From NCBI GenBank assembly GCA_046329585.1, contig JAXLUI010000002.1, positions 1,736,001 through 1,800,000 of the forward strand: a stretch of DNA of 64,000 nt. The letters run 5' to 3'. This DNA is from DLKC01 sp002478885 (lineage in GTDB: Bacteria; Bacteroidota; Bacteroidia; Chitinophagales; Chitinophagaceae). The first letter of the stretch is position 1. The number at the start of each line of letters is the position of its first letter. Shown here piece after piece: positions 36,850-46,031 of this stretch. Below the pieces are notes generated by a model, which searched no databases, was not told where the DNA came from, and saw only the letters and a list, made by a program, of their open reading frames with translations. Made by a program: the position numbers and the translations under genes.

Positions 36850-38459
36850 TATAAATTATTTTAATAAACTCAATTAATCTTGGCTATTGACATGCTTGGA
36901 TGGGTCAAAGAAGCTCCCTCATTCCTTAATGATAATAAAATATATTCTTTGAATAAATCGTTGTATTTCAAAAATCTAAAATTTAAACTCACCCACAAAT
37001 AGAGAGCTACTTAAGTCAACGCTGAAGAGAATTCATACTTTTATCATATTAGTTATGGGAAGTTGCAATCAAATCAAAACGCCAAATCTCTCCTTTCTTT
37101 ATATTAGTTCCATCAACATTAACAGCACAAGAAAATAAGTGTTTTCCCGAAGCAGCTTCAAGGACTGGTTGAGAAAACGCAACACTTTTATTTCAATTCC
37201 TGACCTCCATTTTTAAGTACCATTCCAGCCTTAGGAATAAACATTTCATCAAATTCAAGAAGAAAAATTAATCCAATGGATGTGTGAAAGATGTCAATGA
37301 TTTTTCGCTTCACTCATATGTCTACTTTTTTAAATTCTTTAAGATGATTTTTCCCATTTAACTTTCGCTGATTTTATTGAATTCATTTTCGATTCAGACC
37401 ATCCTTCTTTTCTCAATAGTTAATAATTTATCTTGTCTTTAACTTGGAAAGCAGCTTTATTTATAGGGAATTTATACATATTCTCCACCATATTGTAATG
37501 TTTGCTGGTGATGTATAGCCTCTTCTAGTCAGCCCTTCCTGCATTTTTAGTCACAAGTATTAGGCTTAAAGATTTGATTATCTGTCCCTTCCATATATGA
37601 GGCTTTCATACCCGCGCTTCATCTTTTGATCATCCGAAGTTTGTGCTACAATTATTCTAACTCCATCGTTTTGTGCCTTTTGTAATATTTGCATTCCCCT
37701 CATCAAATATCTGACCTAAATGGAATTCTGGTTGACCTTAACCAGGGTGTAAGCCTGATTCCTACTATTTTTACCAGCCCCCATCCAATAATTGCATTCT
37801 TGCCGCGTTTTCGACCTTAAATCTTGCGCAGCCTTTCCTTCCGATGTTGCTTAGCTCTCTATTATGTTCGGCTGCTCCAGCTATTTGTGATGTAGTATAA
37901 AGCGTAAAAAACAGTTCTTGTAACATTCCCCGTTGATAAATCATACGGCAAAAAGCTGCTCCCCACAACTGAAAAAACCAATTAGATTACCTCTTGAAAT
38001 TGATATTGCTTTGATAATGCCGGATCAATTTTAAATAACCTTTAAAGATTCTTCACGTATTTTTCGATCAGCTTCGCTAAAATCAAATGGGGTGTCTTCA
38101 CCTCCGTCTAAGTCTTTGGCAAAATTGGTTTACAACCTGCAAATTGATATGGCGTATACCAAGGATATTCATTTGTCAACGGATCAACACTCAAGAATTT
38201 GCCAATTCGTGCATCATATATTCGCATGCCACGAGTATAATCTTGTGCTGTTATATCCTTATCCAACTCTTTTTCCGTTAAATCCGTATCTGTAAGAAGC
38301 AGCATTAAACACCCTCCCCGGGCATTTGCATTCCGAACGGATAATAATCTTGCGCACTTGCAATATCAGCAAGGTAATAATTCACCTTGCTTGTATCACT
38401 GGTACTTCTTATTCCTGTTTTCTTATCCGTAATCGTAACTAAGACATTGCCTAAATGAT
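36850..38459 (-). pseudogene. Detached RHS core copy 4 with decayed tip (minus strand)
   Basis: It begins with the 139-bp near-identical copy of the carrier core (38321-38459) and continues as GMRIYDARIGKFLSVDPLTN, then PWYTPYQFAGCKP, before a stop. Beyond that, shifting frames give an alternating pattern including NVTRTVFYALYYITNS and LYGGEYV-type pieces of no family I recognise. The tip and a probable immunity gene down to about 36850 contain many indels. Confidence 0.5.
38321..38459 (-). repeat. 139-bp inverted copy of the carrier core (30964-31102)
   Basis: Reverse complement of 30964-31102 with three mismatches; both edges are sharp. The copy includes sequence upstream of the YPFGMQM motif, which the other detached modules lack. 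Confidence 0.9.
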
Positions 38460-38643
38460 ACCCGTGTACAAAAAAATTTAACGGCTTTATCCGTTTTACT
38501 TTCCGGTACTCCCTTTACTGCATTACTCAAAGAACTGCCAAGGCACTGCCTTTACTGCAAGATAAAATTTTTTGCAACGCCTCTTACTACGGGTATCCAG
38601 TCATTATATACCCGTTGACACCTTTCCGGCACCGGCAAAAGGG

Positions 38644-38874
38644 TCATGGCGATCTTGATTTAAAAATTTTTAAAAACCCTCCCAACTTGCTTCCGGCTCC
38701 CGTCACACCTAAAACGGGTATTGCATATACTCTAAGCAAGACAATTATTATGATCACAAAAAGCATCACCGTAAGCATCATAATAAATTTTTGCTTAAAC
38801 GTCAGGTCGTCCGTTTCCAAACTAAATAGGCCCAGTATATTGACCTTAAAAGACTTTTTTACAGTTGTCGCCAT
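38644..38874 (-). CDS. Possible small membrane protein
   Basis: The frame has 76 codons from ATG 38874 (MATTVKKSFKVNILGLFSLE). One strongly hydrophobic segment (MMLTVMLFVIIIIVLLRVYA) is followed by a glycine-rich end and a basic tail (LKIFKSR). The composition and amphipathic N-terminus look protein-like, but the surroundings are decayed RHS-tip DNA, so it may be a survivor of an accessory gene. No family was recognised. Confidence 0.4.
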   Translation of the reverse strand: MATTVKKSFKVNILGLFSLETDDLTFKQKFIMMLTVMLFVIIIIVLLRVYAIPVLGVTGAGSKLGGFLKIFKSRSP

Positions 38875-39037
38875 CTTTTCTGTTTTATTTTAAAGAATTA
38901 ATGTCATTAATAAATATCAGCGCCTACCCCGGCGCGTATAAAACAAAGCTATCAGCATCGATTTTTTCTAAAAGGGACAGTCATTTTGAACCTGCCGGAC
39001 TCGTGGGTGGCTCTTTGTACCGCTCGCCTTTACCTGT

Positions 39038-39201
39038 CCCTAAAATGAAAAACATCACTTTTACCTTACCCGCTTTATCTCGCAACCAAAGCTACCCGGC
39101 TGTATTTATCCCAAAAAGGACACTTTTTCATGCTTGTATTGATTGGGTGAAGCTGTACAGCTACCGAAGCTACGATAAGGCGTTTTAAAGGGAAAGGACA
39201 G
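39038..39201. repeat. Direct repeat of about 163 bp, copy A
   Basis: From CCCTAAAATG to GGAAAGGACAG this segment is repeated at 39366-39528 with a few substitutions and single-base indels. Neither strand gives the same open frame in both copies, so it is not obviously coding. Confidence 0.8.
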
Positions 39202-39365
39202 TGAACAGCAAGCCGCAACTCCTGTCTGACTATCCAGCTTGTATGTATATTTTTTCTCATTCCTTGTAGAAAATTGTCATCATTTAATAAAAACATCAGA
39301 TAAAAGCCGCTTTCAAAAAATATTTTGTATGGAATGATCATAATTTAAACCATCGCCGCTTTAAT

Positions 39366-39528
39366 CCCAAAATGAAAACCATCACTTTTTACCTTACCCG
39401 CTTTATCTCGCAACCAAAGCTACCCGGCTGTATTTATCCCAAAAAGGACACTTTTTTCATGCTTGTATTGATTAGGTGAAGCAGCAGTTACCCGAAGCTA
39501 TGATGTGGCGTTTTAAGGGAAAGGACAG
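39366..39528. repeat. Direct repeat of about 163 bp, copy B
   Basis: Second copy of 39038-39201, about 165 bp further on. In this copy a short frame starts at ATG 39373 (MKTITFYLTRFISQPKLPG); in copy A the frame is shifted by one base. Confidence 0.8.
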
Positions 39529-40028
39529 CTTTTTCATAGGTTAACGGTTGCTGCTTATGGGAAGCCCTACAATGAAATATACTGATAAAAAGGGACTTTT
39601 TTTTAATTTCGCACAGATTTTTATTATCTCTTAATTTCAAAGGAAAGTTTTGCCTCAATAAAATAAAAAACATCGTTCACGGATGTTGTTGAGTCGTACT
39701 CTTATACTTCTTTCCCTTTGCGGAAAAGCTTACAGATAAATCACTGATAGAAAAAATTCAACTTGTTTACGAGCTCGTCGAATAGGAAATAAATCCATGT
39801 TCTCATCATCAGTTTCATTATTTGCCAAGAAGAAATTAAATACACTCTTATTACTGCTCTCCATAACGCAATAAAAAAGCCATTGGCATTTTATACCACT
39901 GGCTTAATTTTTTATACTATAGTACAAGATGCCAACGCACTTACCCATGAATAAATCTTGCACCAATCTCCCGTTTTATCTTGTTAAACTATTTTGGTAA
40001 AATTTAATAGTTCAAAATATATAAACAC
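39529..40028. other. About 500 bp without a recognisable gene
   Basis: AT-rich, with stops in all frames. It contains a short purine/pyrimidine run and poly-T/A stretches, and nothing that I can support as a gene. It is the downstream region of the TPR lipoprotein gene. Confidence 0.45.
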
Positions 40029-40721
40029 TTACTTACAATATTGGCTTGAATATTTTAATGCATCTTGGTTGCCTAACTCAACAGCATTATGAAAATCTTC
40101 ACAGGCACTATCCAAGTTTCCGGTTTCTAAAAAAACTGCTCCTCTGTATAAATAAACCTGATTTAAGTTATAGCTTTCAGATATGCATAGCTCAAAATTT
40201 TTCAATGCCATATTCATATCACGTAAGTAATATGACACAATTCCATTTTGATATATTAGTTCAATTGCAGAAATGTCATATTTAGATTTAGGGTTTTCGA
40301 TTCCTTTTAACTTATTCGTGTAATCAATAAATCCACCATTTTTTTCTTTTTCCTTAAGAGCAAACCTAAAGTAGTAAGCTGCGCTGTCATTGTTTTGCTT
40401 GAGTTCATTTAGTATTCCCATACGATATAACGCATAAATATTTGAAGGAGAAATATCTAACACTTTCATGTAATCTTCTCTTGCTGAATTTACATCATTT
40501 AAGGACATAAGCAAGTCAGCTCTTGTAAGTAAGGCATCAATGCATTTAGGCTCATTTTCCAATAGTTCATTAACTGCTAACAACAATTTAGAAGTATCTA
40601 TCAAATTACTTTGGGTAATCATTAGCTTCTCAAATTTCTCACAGGTATTAATTGATTTATCATTACAACCATAGATTATGAGAAAAAGAAAGAGAACAAA
40701 ATAAAGCATTTTACTATTCAT
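40029..40721 (-). CDS. TPR-repeat lipoprotein, probable partner/immunity of the RHS tip at 40731
   Basis: The protein has 230 residues. A signal ends at lipobox LIIYGC (Cys19). The mature part is built of tetratricopeptide-like helix pairs (ALLTRADLLMSLNDVNSARE, NIYALYRMGILNELKQNNDS, QVYLYRGAVFLETGNLDSA). It would be a lipid-anchored, protein-binding scaffold facing the periplasm. Its start lies 9 bp after the stop of the detached RHS tip, the usual place of an immunity gene. The immunity role is an inference. Confidence 0.65.
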   Translation of the reverse strand: MNSKMLYFVLFLFLIIYGCNDKSINTCEKFEKLMITQSNLIDTSKLLLAVNELLENEPKCIDALLTRADLLMSLNDVNSAREDYMKVLDISPSNIYALYRMGILNELKQNNDSAAYYFRFALKEKEKNGGFIDYTNKLKGIENPKSKYDISAIELIYQNGIVSYYLRDMNMALKNFELCISESYNLNQVYLYRGAVFLETGNLDSACEDFHNAVELGNQDALKYSSQYCK

Positions 40722-40730
40722 AAATACAAT

Positions 40731-41768
40731 CTATTGAGGTGGATTAGAAGATGGGGCAACGCTTGTTTTATCTTTATTATTCTGACTGTTAATCAGATTT
40801 TTTTTCAATTCATCCGCAGGTAAAGGTTTGATTTTCTCCCAGATATTTTTTGCAATTTTCGTCAAATTCGCATCAATAGGATATTGACCTTTAACCATAT
40901 TGTCTTGGGTAATTGGCGCTCCATACAATAAGTAGTTAGCAACTTTAGATAAAGAGCTATTGTTTAAATCTGCTTCAGGTATTAATTGAAGATTATCTTT
41001 TATGCCATTTAAAACAAGTAAGGCTTTCTGAGATTGTGCCCCTTGTGCTTCAGTGATTATGTTGCTCACATGCCCTTCACCAATTGTCTGACCTAATTTA
41101 CCTAACAACTCTATACCTGCAGCTATTGCATTTGCTTTATCAATCCTATCAGATACGCCTGGAGTATAAAACTGCTTCGTTTTCATTTGCTGAGTAAGCT
41201 GCGCTCCATTTTGCGGAATTATTGGCTGCCCATAAGCCGAAGCATTAGTTGAAGAAGACTCCGCATCTGTTGGCTCTGCCTGACTTTGCGGCTTTGTAAA
41301 AATAAGTTCGGAATAAAGCCTTATACGCATTACCTGAGAAGCATCAGAGCCAATGCCACTGACAGTTTTAGACTCATCAATTAATTGATTTAATTTAAAT
41401 GGTAAAATAAAGTTGTTGCTATTATTTTGTCTCTCCCATTGACGATAAAGTTGAGTTGAATTTATGGTTTTTAATTGGGGATCGAGGTTCACTACCATCC
41501 GTATATAGCAATCATTACTTTTATAAAACTCTAACCCATCTAAATCAACACCATCAATGGGTCTATTCATTGCAAATGGATAAGGACTCCAACCTGGATA
41601 ATTTTTTGACAGCGGATCTGTGCTTAAGAACCTTCCTAAACGAGGGTCATAAATCCTAAATCCATAATCATACTCATTCCCTTGTCCGTAGATTGTGCTG
41701 TCTATCTCTTTCCCGTTAAACCCGTAACGATATGAACCAGCATTAGACACTCTTCCCGGCATTTGCAT
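40731..41768 (-). CDS. Detached RHS core copy 5 with unknown C-terminal tip
   Basis: The frame has 345 codons. It begins inside the core (MQMPGRVSNAGSYRYGFNGK), runs through GNEYDYGFRIYDPRLGRFLS and YPFAMNRPIDGVDLDGLEF, and then has a tip of about 260 residues with no recognised domain. The tip is rich in polar residues with helices such as KANAIAAGIELLGKLGQTIG and ends PSSNPPQ. A stop codon lies in frame just upstream of the core (YDYYSFGMQM), so it has no signal and no shell: it is a silent cassette unless recombined onto the carrier. The listed ATG may not be a true start. The TPR lipoprotein gene follows. Confidence 0.7.
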   Translation of the reverse strand: MQMPGRVSNAGSYRYGFNGKEIDSTIYGQGNEYDYGFRIYDPRLGRFLSTDPLSKNYPGWSPYPFAMNRPIDGVDLDGLEFYKSNDCYIRMVVNLDPQLKTINSTQLYRQWERQNNSNNFILPFKLNQLIDESKTVSGIGSDASQVMRIRLYSELIFTKPQSQAEPTDAESSSTNASAYGQPIIPQNGAQLTQQMKTKQFYTPGVSDRIDKANAIAAGIELLGKLGQTIGEGHVSNIITEAQGAQSQKALLVLNGIKDNLQLIPEADLNNSSLSKVANYLLYGAPITQDNMVKGQYPIDANLTKIAKNIWEKIKPLPADELKKNLINSQNNKDKTSVAPSSNPPQ

Positions 41769-41818
41769 TCCGAACGAATAATAATCATAACACTATGAAA
41801 GAGCGCTACTTTCATTAT

Positions 41819-42277
41819 TCATTCCGATTTATCATCAGTGATATTGTCTTCAAGATAATAAAGATGCGGATTAGGATACCAACTTGGCTTTTTTATGATC
41901 TTATCTTTAAGCAAAAGGGCAAATCCTTCATTTATCATAGCAGATGATTTTATCACCTTTTCATTTTGTCCATTATTTTGTAATGACTTCAAAAACTCAT
42001 AAAGCCGTTGTGCATCAAATCCGTCGCATCTATCATTTGGCCCAAAATCAACGTCAATACTGCCACCATCAAATTTAAAGTAACACCCACCTCCATGAAA
42101 ACTGAATTCATATCCATCTGATAGAATACCTTCTTTTGGTATAATGTTCCTTCTTCGGGCTCTTAATATTGTTTCGTCATTAATATCATATGCATCTCTC
42201 AAAATTTTGCACATATACTTTGCGCATGAAATATAATCTTTGATCAGTTGCAATATTTCATTTTGTAATTTATCCAT
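41819..42277 (-). CDS. Probable immunity protein (DUF6896-like)
   Basis: The protein has 152 residues. The segment YEFSFHGGGCYFKFDGGSID, then VDFGPNDRCDGFDAQRLYEF, has the 'GxGCxF...VDFGxxxxxDGFDxxRLxxF' layout of a small family found beside RHS/polymorphic toxins (I believe DUF6896). There is no signal peptide, so it would act in the cytoplasm, which matches a nucleic-acid-targeting toxin. It starts 2 bp after the stop of the tip gene at 42280, so the pair is translationally linked. Confidence 0.65.
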   Translation of the reverse strand: MDKLQNEILQLIKDYISCAKYMCKILRDAYDINDETILRARRRNIIPKEGILSDGYEFSFHGGGCYFKFDGGSIDVDFGPNDRCDGFDAQRLYEFLKSLQNNGQNEKVIKSSAMINEGFALLLKDKIIKKPSWYPNPHLYYLEDNITDDKSE

Positions 42278-42279
42278 GG

Positions 42280-43308
42280 TTATTGTGTTTGCCCAGCCGC
42301 TTGTTGGATAACTTTTTTATCAAGTTTTATCTTTTCAACTGATGCTTCAGATGCAGCTCTAATAATTTCCGATTCTGTTTTGTATCCATAGGCCTGCCAT
42401 TGCTCTTTAGTTAATACTTTGTATTCAATGTTTGTATTCGTTCTTAATGCTGCTTCTAATCTATGATGACCATTGATAACATACAGTTTGTCATTAATAT
42501 TCGCAACTTCTATTGGTGCTAAACTGCCGCCATCCTTAATAATCTTAATATTGGCCCCTACGGTTCTTGCAGCCTTGTTGCCACCAATTGTTTCAGTTCG
42601 CATAAAAGCAGTTGCTTTTGCTGAAGCATTTTCAACTTGCTCGGTTGTTTTAACTGCTGTGGCAACCTTCGTCTCTATCTTCAATGCAGTTTTAAGCTTT
42701 TTGCCTCCTATGTAAAAAAGAGCATCATTTTCTATAGCTTGTGACCAGCTATCCCAGCTACTCAATTGATTGAGAAAATCATCCGTTGAAGCCCGAGTGG
42801 TAAAAACATTAGTTACACCGGTTGCTATACTTTTAAGATCCTTTGACGCCTGCTCATTAAATCCTGCAATTGGATCGCCAGTATTAGTTATGGCTCTACC
42901 ATAATCAACCAGTTTATTCCACCCGCCAGCGAGAGTATTCCATGCTCCTGCAATAATATTTCCCGGCAAATTTCCAACAAGTTCGACAGCATTGTGTGAT
43001 TCACTCCTTTGCATGTAATACACCTTCTCTAATCCATCCCTATCTATTGCTTGCATTGGTGTATTGCTAGCGAATTGATATGGCGTTAATTCCGGATATT
43101 CCTTCACCAATGGATCAACACTCAAAAACCTGCCCGCTCTCAGATCATAAATACGCATTCCATAGTCCTGCTGATTGCCTGTGCCTTTTACTTCATTATC
43201 ATTCTCTTTGCCATTAAACCCATAACGATAATTACCTGCTTGGTAAGTTCTTCCCGGCATTTGCATTCCGAACGGATGGTAAACCTGCCTAATGCAACCC
43301 TTACTCAC
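42280..43308 (-). CDS. Detached RHS core copy 6 with ParB/Srx-like nuclease tip
   Basis: The frame has 342 codons. The complete core (YHPFGMQMPGRTYQAGNYRY, GNQQDYGMRIYDLRAGRFLS, ELTPYQFASNTPMQAIDRDG) is intact and stays in frame. A linker with NIIAGAWNTLAGGWNKLVDY follows. The C-terminal 100 residues hold NIKIIKDGGSLAPIEVANIN, then KLYVINGHHRLEAALRT, the ParB/sulfiredoxin-fold motif with the GHHR box used by ParB-like nuclease toxins. It lacks a signal and shell and is therefore a silent cassette. Its immunity gene follows after 2 bp. Of all modules it has the longest sequence identity with the broken end of the carrier. Confidence 0.75.
   Translation of the reverse strand: MSKGCIRQVYHPFGMQMPGRTYQAGNYRYGFNGKENDNEVKGTGNQQDYGMRIYDLRAGRFLSVDPLVKEYPELTPYQFASNTPMQAIDRDGLEKVYYMQRSESHNAVELVGNLPGNIIAGAWNTLAGGWNKLVDYGRAITNTGDPIAGFNEQASKDLKSIATGVTNVFTTRASTDDFLNQLSSWDSWSQAIENDALFYIGGKKLKTALKIETKVATAVKTTEQVENASAKATAFMRTETIGGNKAARTVGANIKIIKDGGSLAPIEVANINDKLYVINGHHRLEAALRTNTNIEYKVLTKEQWQAYGYKTESEIIRAASEASVEKIKLDKKVIQQAAGQTQ
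43226..43277 (-). repeat. 52-bp inverted copy of the carrier core (31081-31132)
   Basis: Identical to the reverse complement of 31081-31132. Beyond it, both sequences still align at lower identity through GNQQDYGMRIYD. Confidence 0.9.
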
Positions 43309-43372
43309 TTTACTTCTTCAAAGAACTTGAGTATTTAAAATAAGCTTTTTTTATTGGGATTTTACAATTTTA

Positions 43373-44443
43373 ATGGACAAAAATTTATTAATTATGAAAC
43401 TCAAAGAATGGTCGCTAACCGATCTTTTCAAACAATTCATCAGGGACAGCTATTCCGGTAAAAGGATGAGGAAGGATGGGAAAAAAATTAAACCTCAAAC
43501 GATCGCAAATTATGAAGCAGTGCTAAATCTGTTACTTGAATTTGAGGAATTCAAAGCAACTCCGATAGTGATTACATCCATTACCAGCCGCAATAAAAGG
43601 ATGTTACTGTCAGAACGAAAATACTGGAACAGGTTCTTTAAAGAATTCACTGACTTTTTATTTACAAAAAAACACTGTCACGACAACTACGTGGGCTTAG
43701 TCATAAAAATAGTGCGTATTTTTTTCAATTACCTGTCATCGGAAAAGTTTTTAGCGGTGGGGGATTTTTATAAGAAGTTTTACGTCTACAAAGAAGAAGT
43801 GCCGATAATTACACTATTTCCCGATCAGCTAAAATTTTTAATCAATAACAAGGAGTTTGAGGAAGGTTTGACTGATGCGTTAAAACGAACCAAGGATATT
43901 TTTGTTTTAGGCTCTACTGTTGGCCTTAGATTTTCTGATCTGTTTAGCATCACGTTCAATAATATTGAAAGAGTAGGGAATAGCAGCTACTTATGTGTAA
44001 AGAGTATAAAGACTGAAACAGTGACCAGGATTAAACTGCCTGAATACGCTTTGGACATCATTGAGAAATTCAGCTACAAAAAGGAAAAAAGAAAAACCAT
44101 TCTGCCGCCAATATCCAAAAACCAGTTTAATAAGAATCTCAAAGTACTTGCGGAAAAAGCAGGCTGGACGCATTTTGTGGATAAGAAAAGAAGCAGGCGT
44201 GGTAAGGAAATGGATGTACCAAAACGGTCGGGAACATCCAGTCTTAGATTTTGTGACTTGATATCCTCACATGTTATGCGACGAACTGCTGTAAGTACAA
44301 TGCTCATGTTAGGAATGCCCGAACATGCCGTGAAAAAGATATCAGGACATGCAGAAAATAGCAAAGCATTTTATCGTTACGTAAATCTTGTACAATCATA
44401 TCTGGATACATATATTGACAAAGTGTATGAGCAATTGGTTTGA
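43373..44443 (+). CDS. Tyrosine recombinase / integrase
   Basis: The protein has 356 residues (an ATG seven codons on is an alternative start). The SAM-like N-domain spans about 15-125. The catalytic domain shows Arg186 (VGLRFSDL), Lys213 region (IKTETVTRIKL), His300-x-x-Arg303 (SSHVMRRTAVSTM), His326 (ISGHAENS) and probable nucleophile Tyr334 (KAFYRYV). All five key positions are present. The family includes ICE integrases and the invertases of Bacteroidota shufflons. It diverges from the last detached RHS module with only 64 bp between, and is followed by the dGTPase gene. It may be the integrase of the element carrying the defence and mobilisation genes or the invertase for RHS tips. Confidence 0.9.
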   Translation: MDKNLLIMKLKEWSLTDLFKQFIRDSYSGKRMRKDGKKIKPQTIANYEAVLNLLLEFEEFKATPIVITSITSRNKRMLLSERKYWNRFFKEFTDFLFTKKHCHDNYVGLVIKIVRIFFNYLSSEKFLAVGDFYKKFYVYKEEVPIITLFPDQLKFLINNKEFEEGLTDALKRTKDIFVLGSTVGLRFSDLFSITFNNIERVGNSSYLCVKSIKTETVTRIKLPEYALDIIEKFSYKKEKRKTILPPISKNQFNKNLKVLAEKAGWTHFVDKKRSRRGKEMDVPKRSGTSSLRFCDLISSHVMRRTAVSTMLMLGMPEHAVKKISGHAENSKAFYRYVNLVQSYLDTYIDKVYEQLV

Positions 44444-44486
44444 TGGTGTATTAACTCCTAGCCTAAATATTTATAAAAAAGAATAC

Positions 44487-44499
44487 TATAAGTCTTATA
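44487..44499. promoter_or_regulatory. 13-bp perfect palindrome upstream of the dGTPase
   Basis: TATAAG-T-CTTATA in the 109 bp between the recombinase and dGTPase genes. It could be an operator or a promoter component. Nothing further supports it. Confidence 0.3.
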
Positions 44500-44552
44500 A
44501 AAGTAATAATTTCAGAGAGCTATATGTAAATTTATTTAATTTATAACCCTCA

Positions 44553-46031
44553 ATGGCACCCCTCTCGTATACAAATCTCATAGTAGCGGACAGGTTATCT
44601 CCAACTGTAACTAAAAGAAAGTTTAAGGAGGAGTTTACCAGTGATAAAAGCCGAATCATTTTCTCGAGCCCGCTTAGACGACTACAGCAAAAAGCACAGG
44701 TTTTTTCTTTAGAAACCAATGCTTCGGTTAGAAGCAGGTTAACCCATACTTTGGAAGTGGCAACTATTGGAATTTCAATAGCTGACAAAATTGTTGCGCG
44801 GCTTATTGACAGTGGATTGTTGGATGCAGAACTGGAGATACCATTCGTAAGAATAGTGGAAAATGCATGTTTACTGCATGATTTAGGGAACCCTCCTTTC
44901 GGACATTTTGCTGAAGAAGCAATTAAAAAATGGTTCCGGATTAATTGGCGAGAAACTTTTATAGCGGCAACATCTATTCCTGAACGCGATTTGGCTGGTA
45001 CGGATGCGATAATTAACATTTTGTTAAATGATTTTTTAAACTTTGATGGTAATCCACAGGGTATAAGAATTGTTACAACCTTGCAGGACATAAAACTTCC
45101 TACTAGAAATGGAACATTTACTGATAGTGGACTTAATTTAACAATTAGTCAGATTGCGGCCATTTTAAAGTATACTTCTTCCCCAAGTGAGGTTGATAAA
45201 AGTGATTCACTTAAAAAAAAGGCAGGATTCTTTTATACCGAAGCAGAAAAAATCAGTCTAATAAAAAAACGACTTGGTATTACGGGACGTTACCCACTAG
45301 TCTATATTATGGAAGCGGCAGATGACATATCCTATTGCTTAAGCGATATTGAGGACGGTATCGAAAAGAAAATTTTTACTCCTCGGTTCTTTTTTGATAA
45401 ACTATCGGATGAGTATGATCATACTTTTCCCTTGGGTTCAACTAAGTTTCAGGATATTTTTTTGGGCAAAAAGACAATTGAAGAATTTTACGAGTTTAAA
45501 ATTCGTTTAATAAGAAGCATTGAGGAATATGCTGTCATTAATTATGTCGAAAATCATGATGAAGTAATCAACGGTTCTATTGCTGAACTAATTGATAAAA
45601 ACTCAGATGAAGGGCGAATGCTAAAGTGCTTAAAAAACTTGTCTAGAAAATATCTTTTCCGCTCAAGCGAAGCTGAAAACAAAGAACTTGCGGGCTATCA
45701 TGCAATATTTGGAATTTTGGACAAGTACAAATCTTTATTAGAGATTGGTTATAAAAAATTTAATGATCTAGTTAGCTCCAAAATGGACATTCACAGTGTT
45801 CTTGGAAGTGGAATGGATTTGCAATGGAGGTTATTCAACAAATTGCCTGAAAAATATGTGGATGCCTACAAATTTGCATATTTAGACTTGCAGAAAAAAT
45901 ACAAAGACGAAACAATTTTTAAGCAATACGAATGGATATATCGAGCTCATTTGATTGTTGACTATATAGCAGGAATGACCGACAATTATGTATTAGAAAC
46001 TTATAATCTACTTTATGGCATTAAAATATGA
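44553..46031 (+). CDS. dGTP triphosphohydrolase-like HD-domain protein
   Basis: The protein has 492 residues. The Dgt-type order is complete: SSPLRRLQQKAQVF, then RSRLTHTLEV (His65), ACLLHDLGNPPFGHFAEEA (His109-Asp110) and MEAADDISYCLSDIEDGI (second aspartate). These coordinate the metal in dNTPases that cleave dGTP to deoxyguanosine and triphosphate. The length and divergent middle place it outside housekeeping Dgt. dGTPases of this kind can protect against phage by draining nucleotides, which fits the island around it. It overlaps the next gene by 17 bp, so the two proteins are likely made together. Confidence 0.85.
   Translation: MAPLSYTNLIVADRLSPTVTKRKFKEEFTSDKSRIIFSSPLRRLQQKAQVFSLETNASVRSRLTHTLEVATIGISIADKIVARLIDSGLLDAELEIPFVRIVENACLLHDLGNPPFGHFAEEAIKKWFRINWRETFIAATSIPERDLAGTDAIINILLNDFLNFDGNPQGIRIVTTLQDIKLPTRNGTFTDSGLNLTISQIAAILKYTSSPSEVDKSDSLKKKAGFFYTEAEKISLIKKRLGITGRYPLVYIMEAADDISYCLSDIEDGIEKKIFTPRFFFDKLSDEYDHTFPLGSTKFQDIFLGKKTIEEFYEFKIRLIRSIEEYAVINYVENHDEVINGSIAELIDKNSDEGRMLKCLKNLSRKYLFRSSEAENKELAGYHAIFGILDKYKSLLEIGYKKFNDLVSSKMDIHSVLGSGMDLQWRLFNKLPEKYVDAYKFAYLDLQKKYKDETIFKQYEWIYRAHLIVDYIAGMTDNYVLETYNLLYGIKI

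Noticed and set aside
38865..39188. 107-codon plus-strand frame containing direct repeat copy A
   Set aside because: The frame is not kept in copy B, so conservation does not support a protein.
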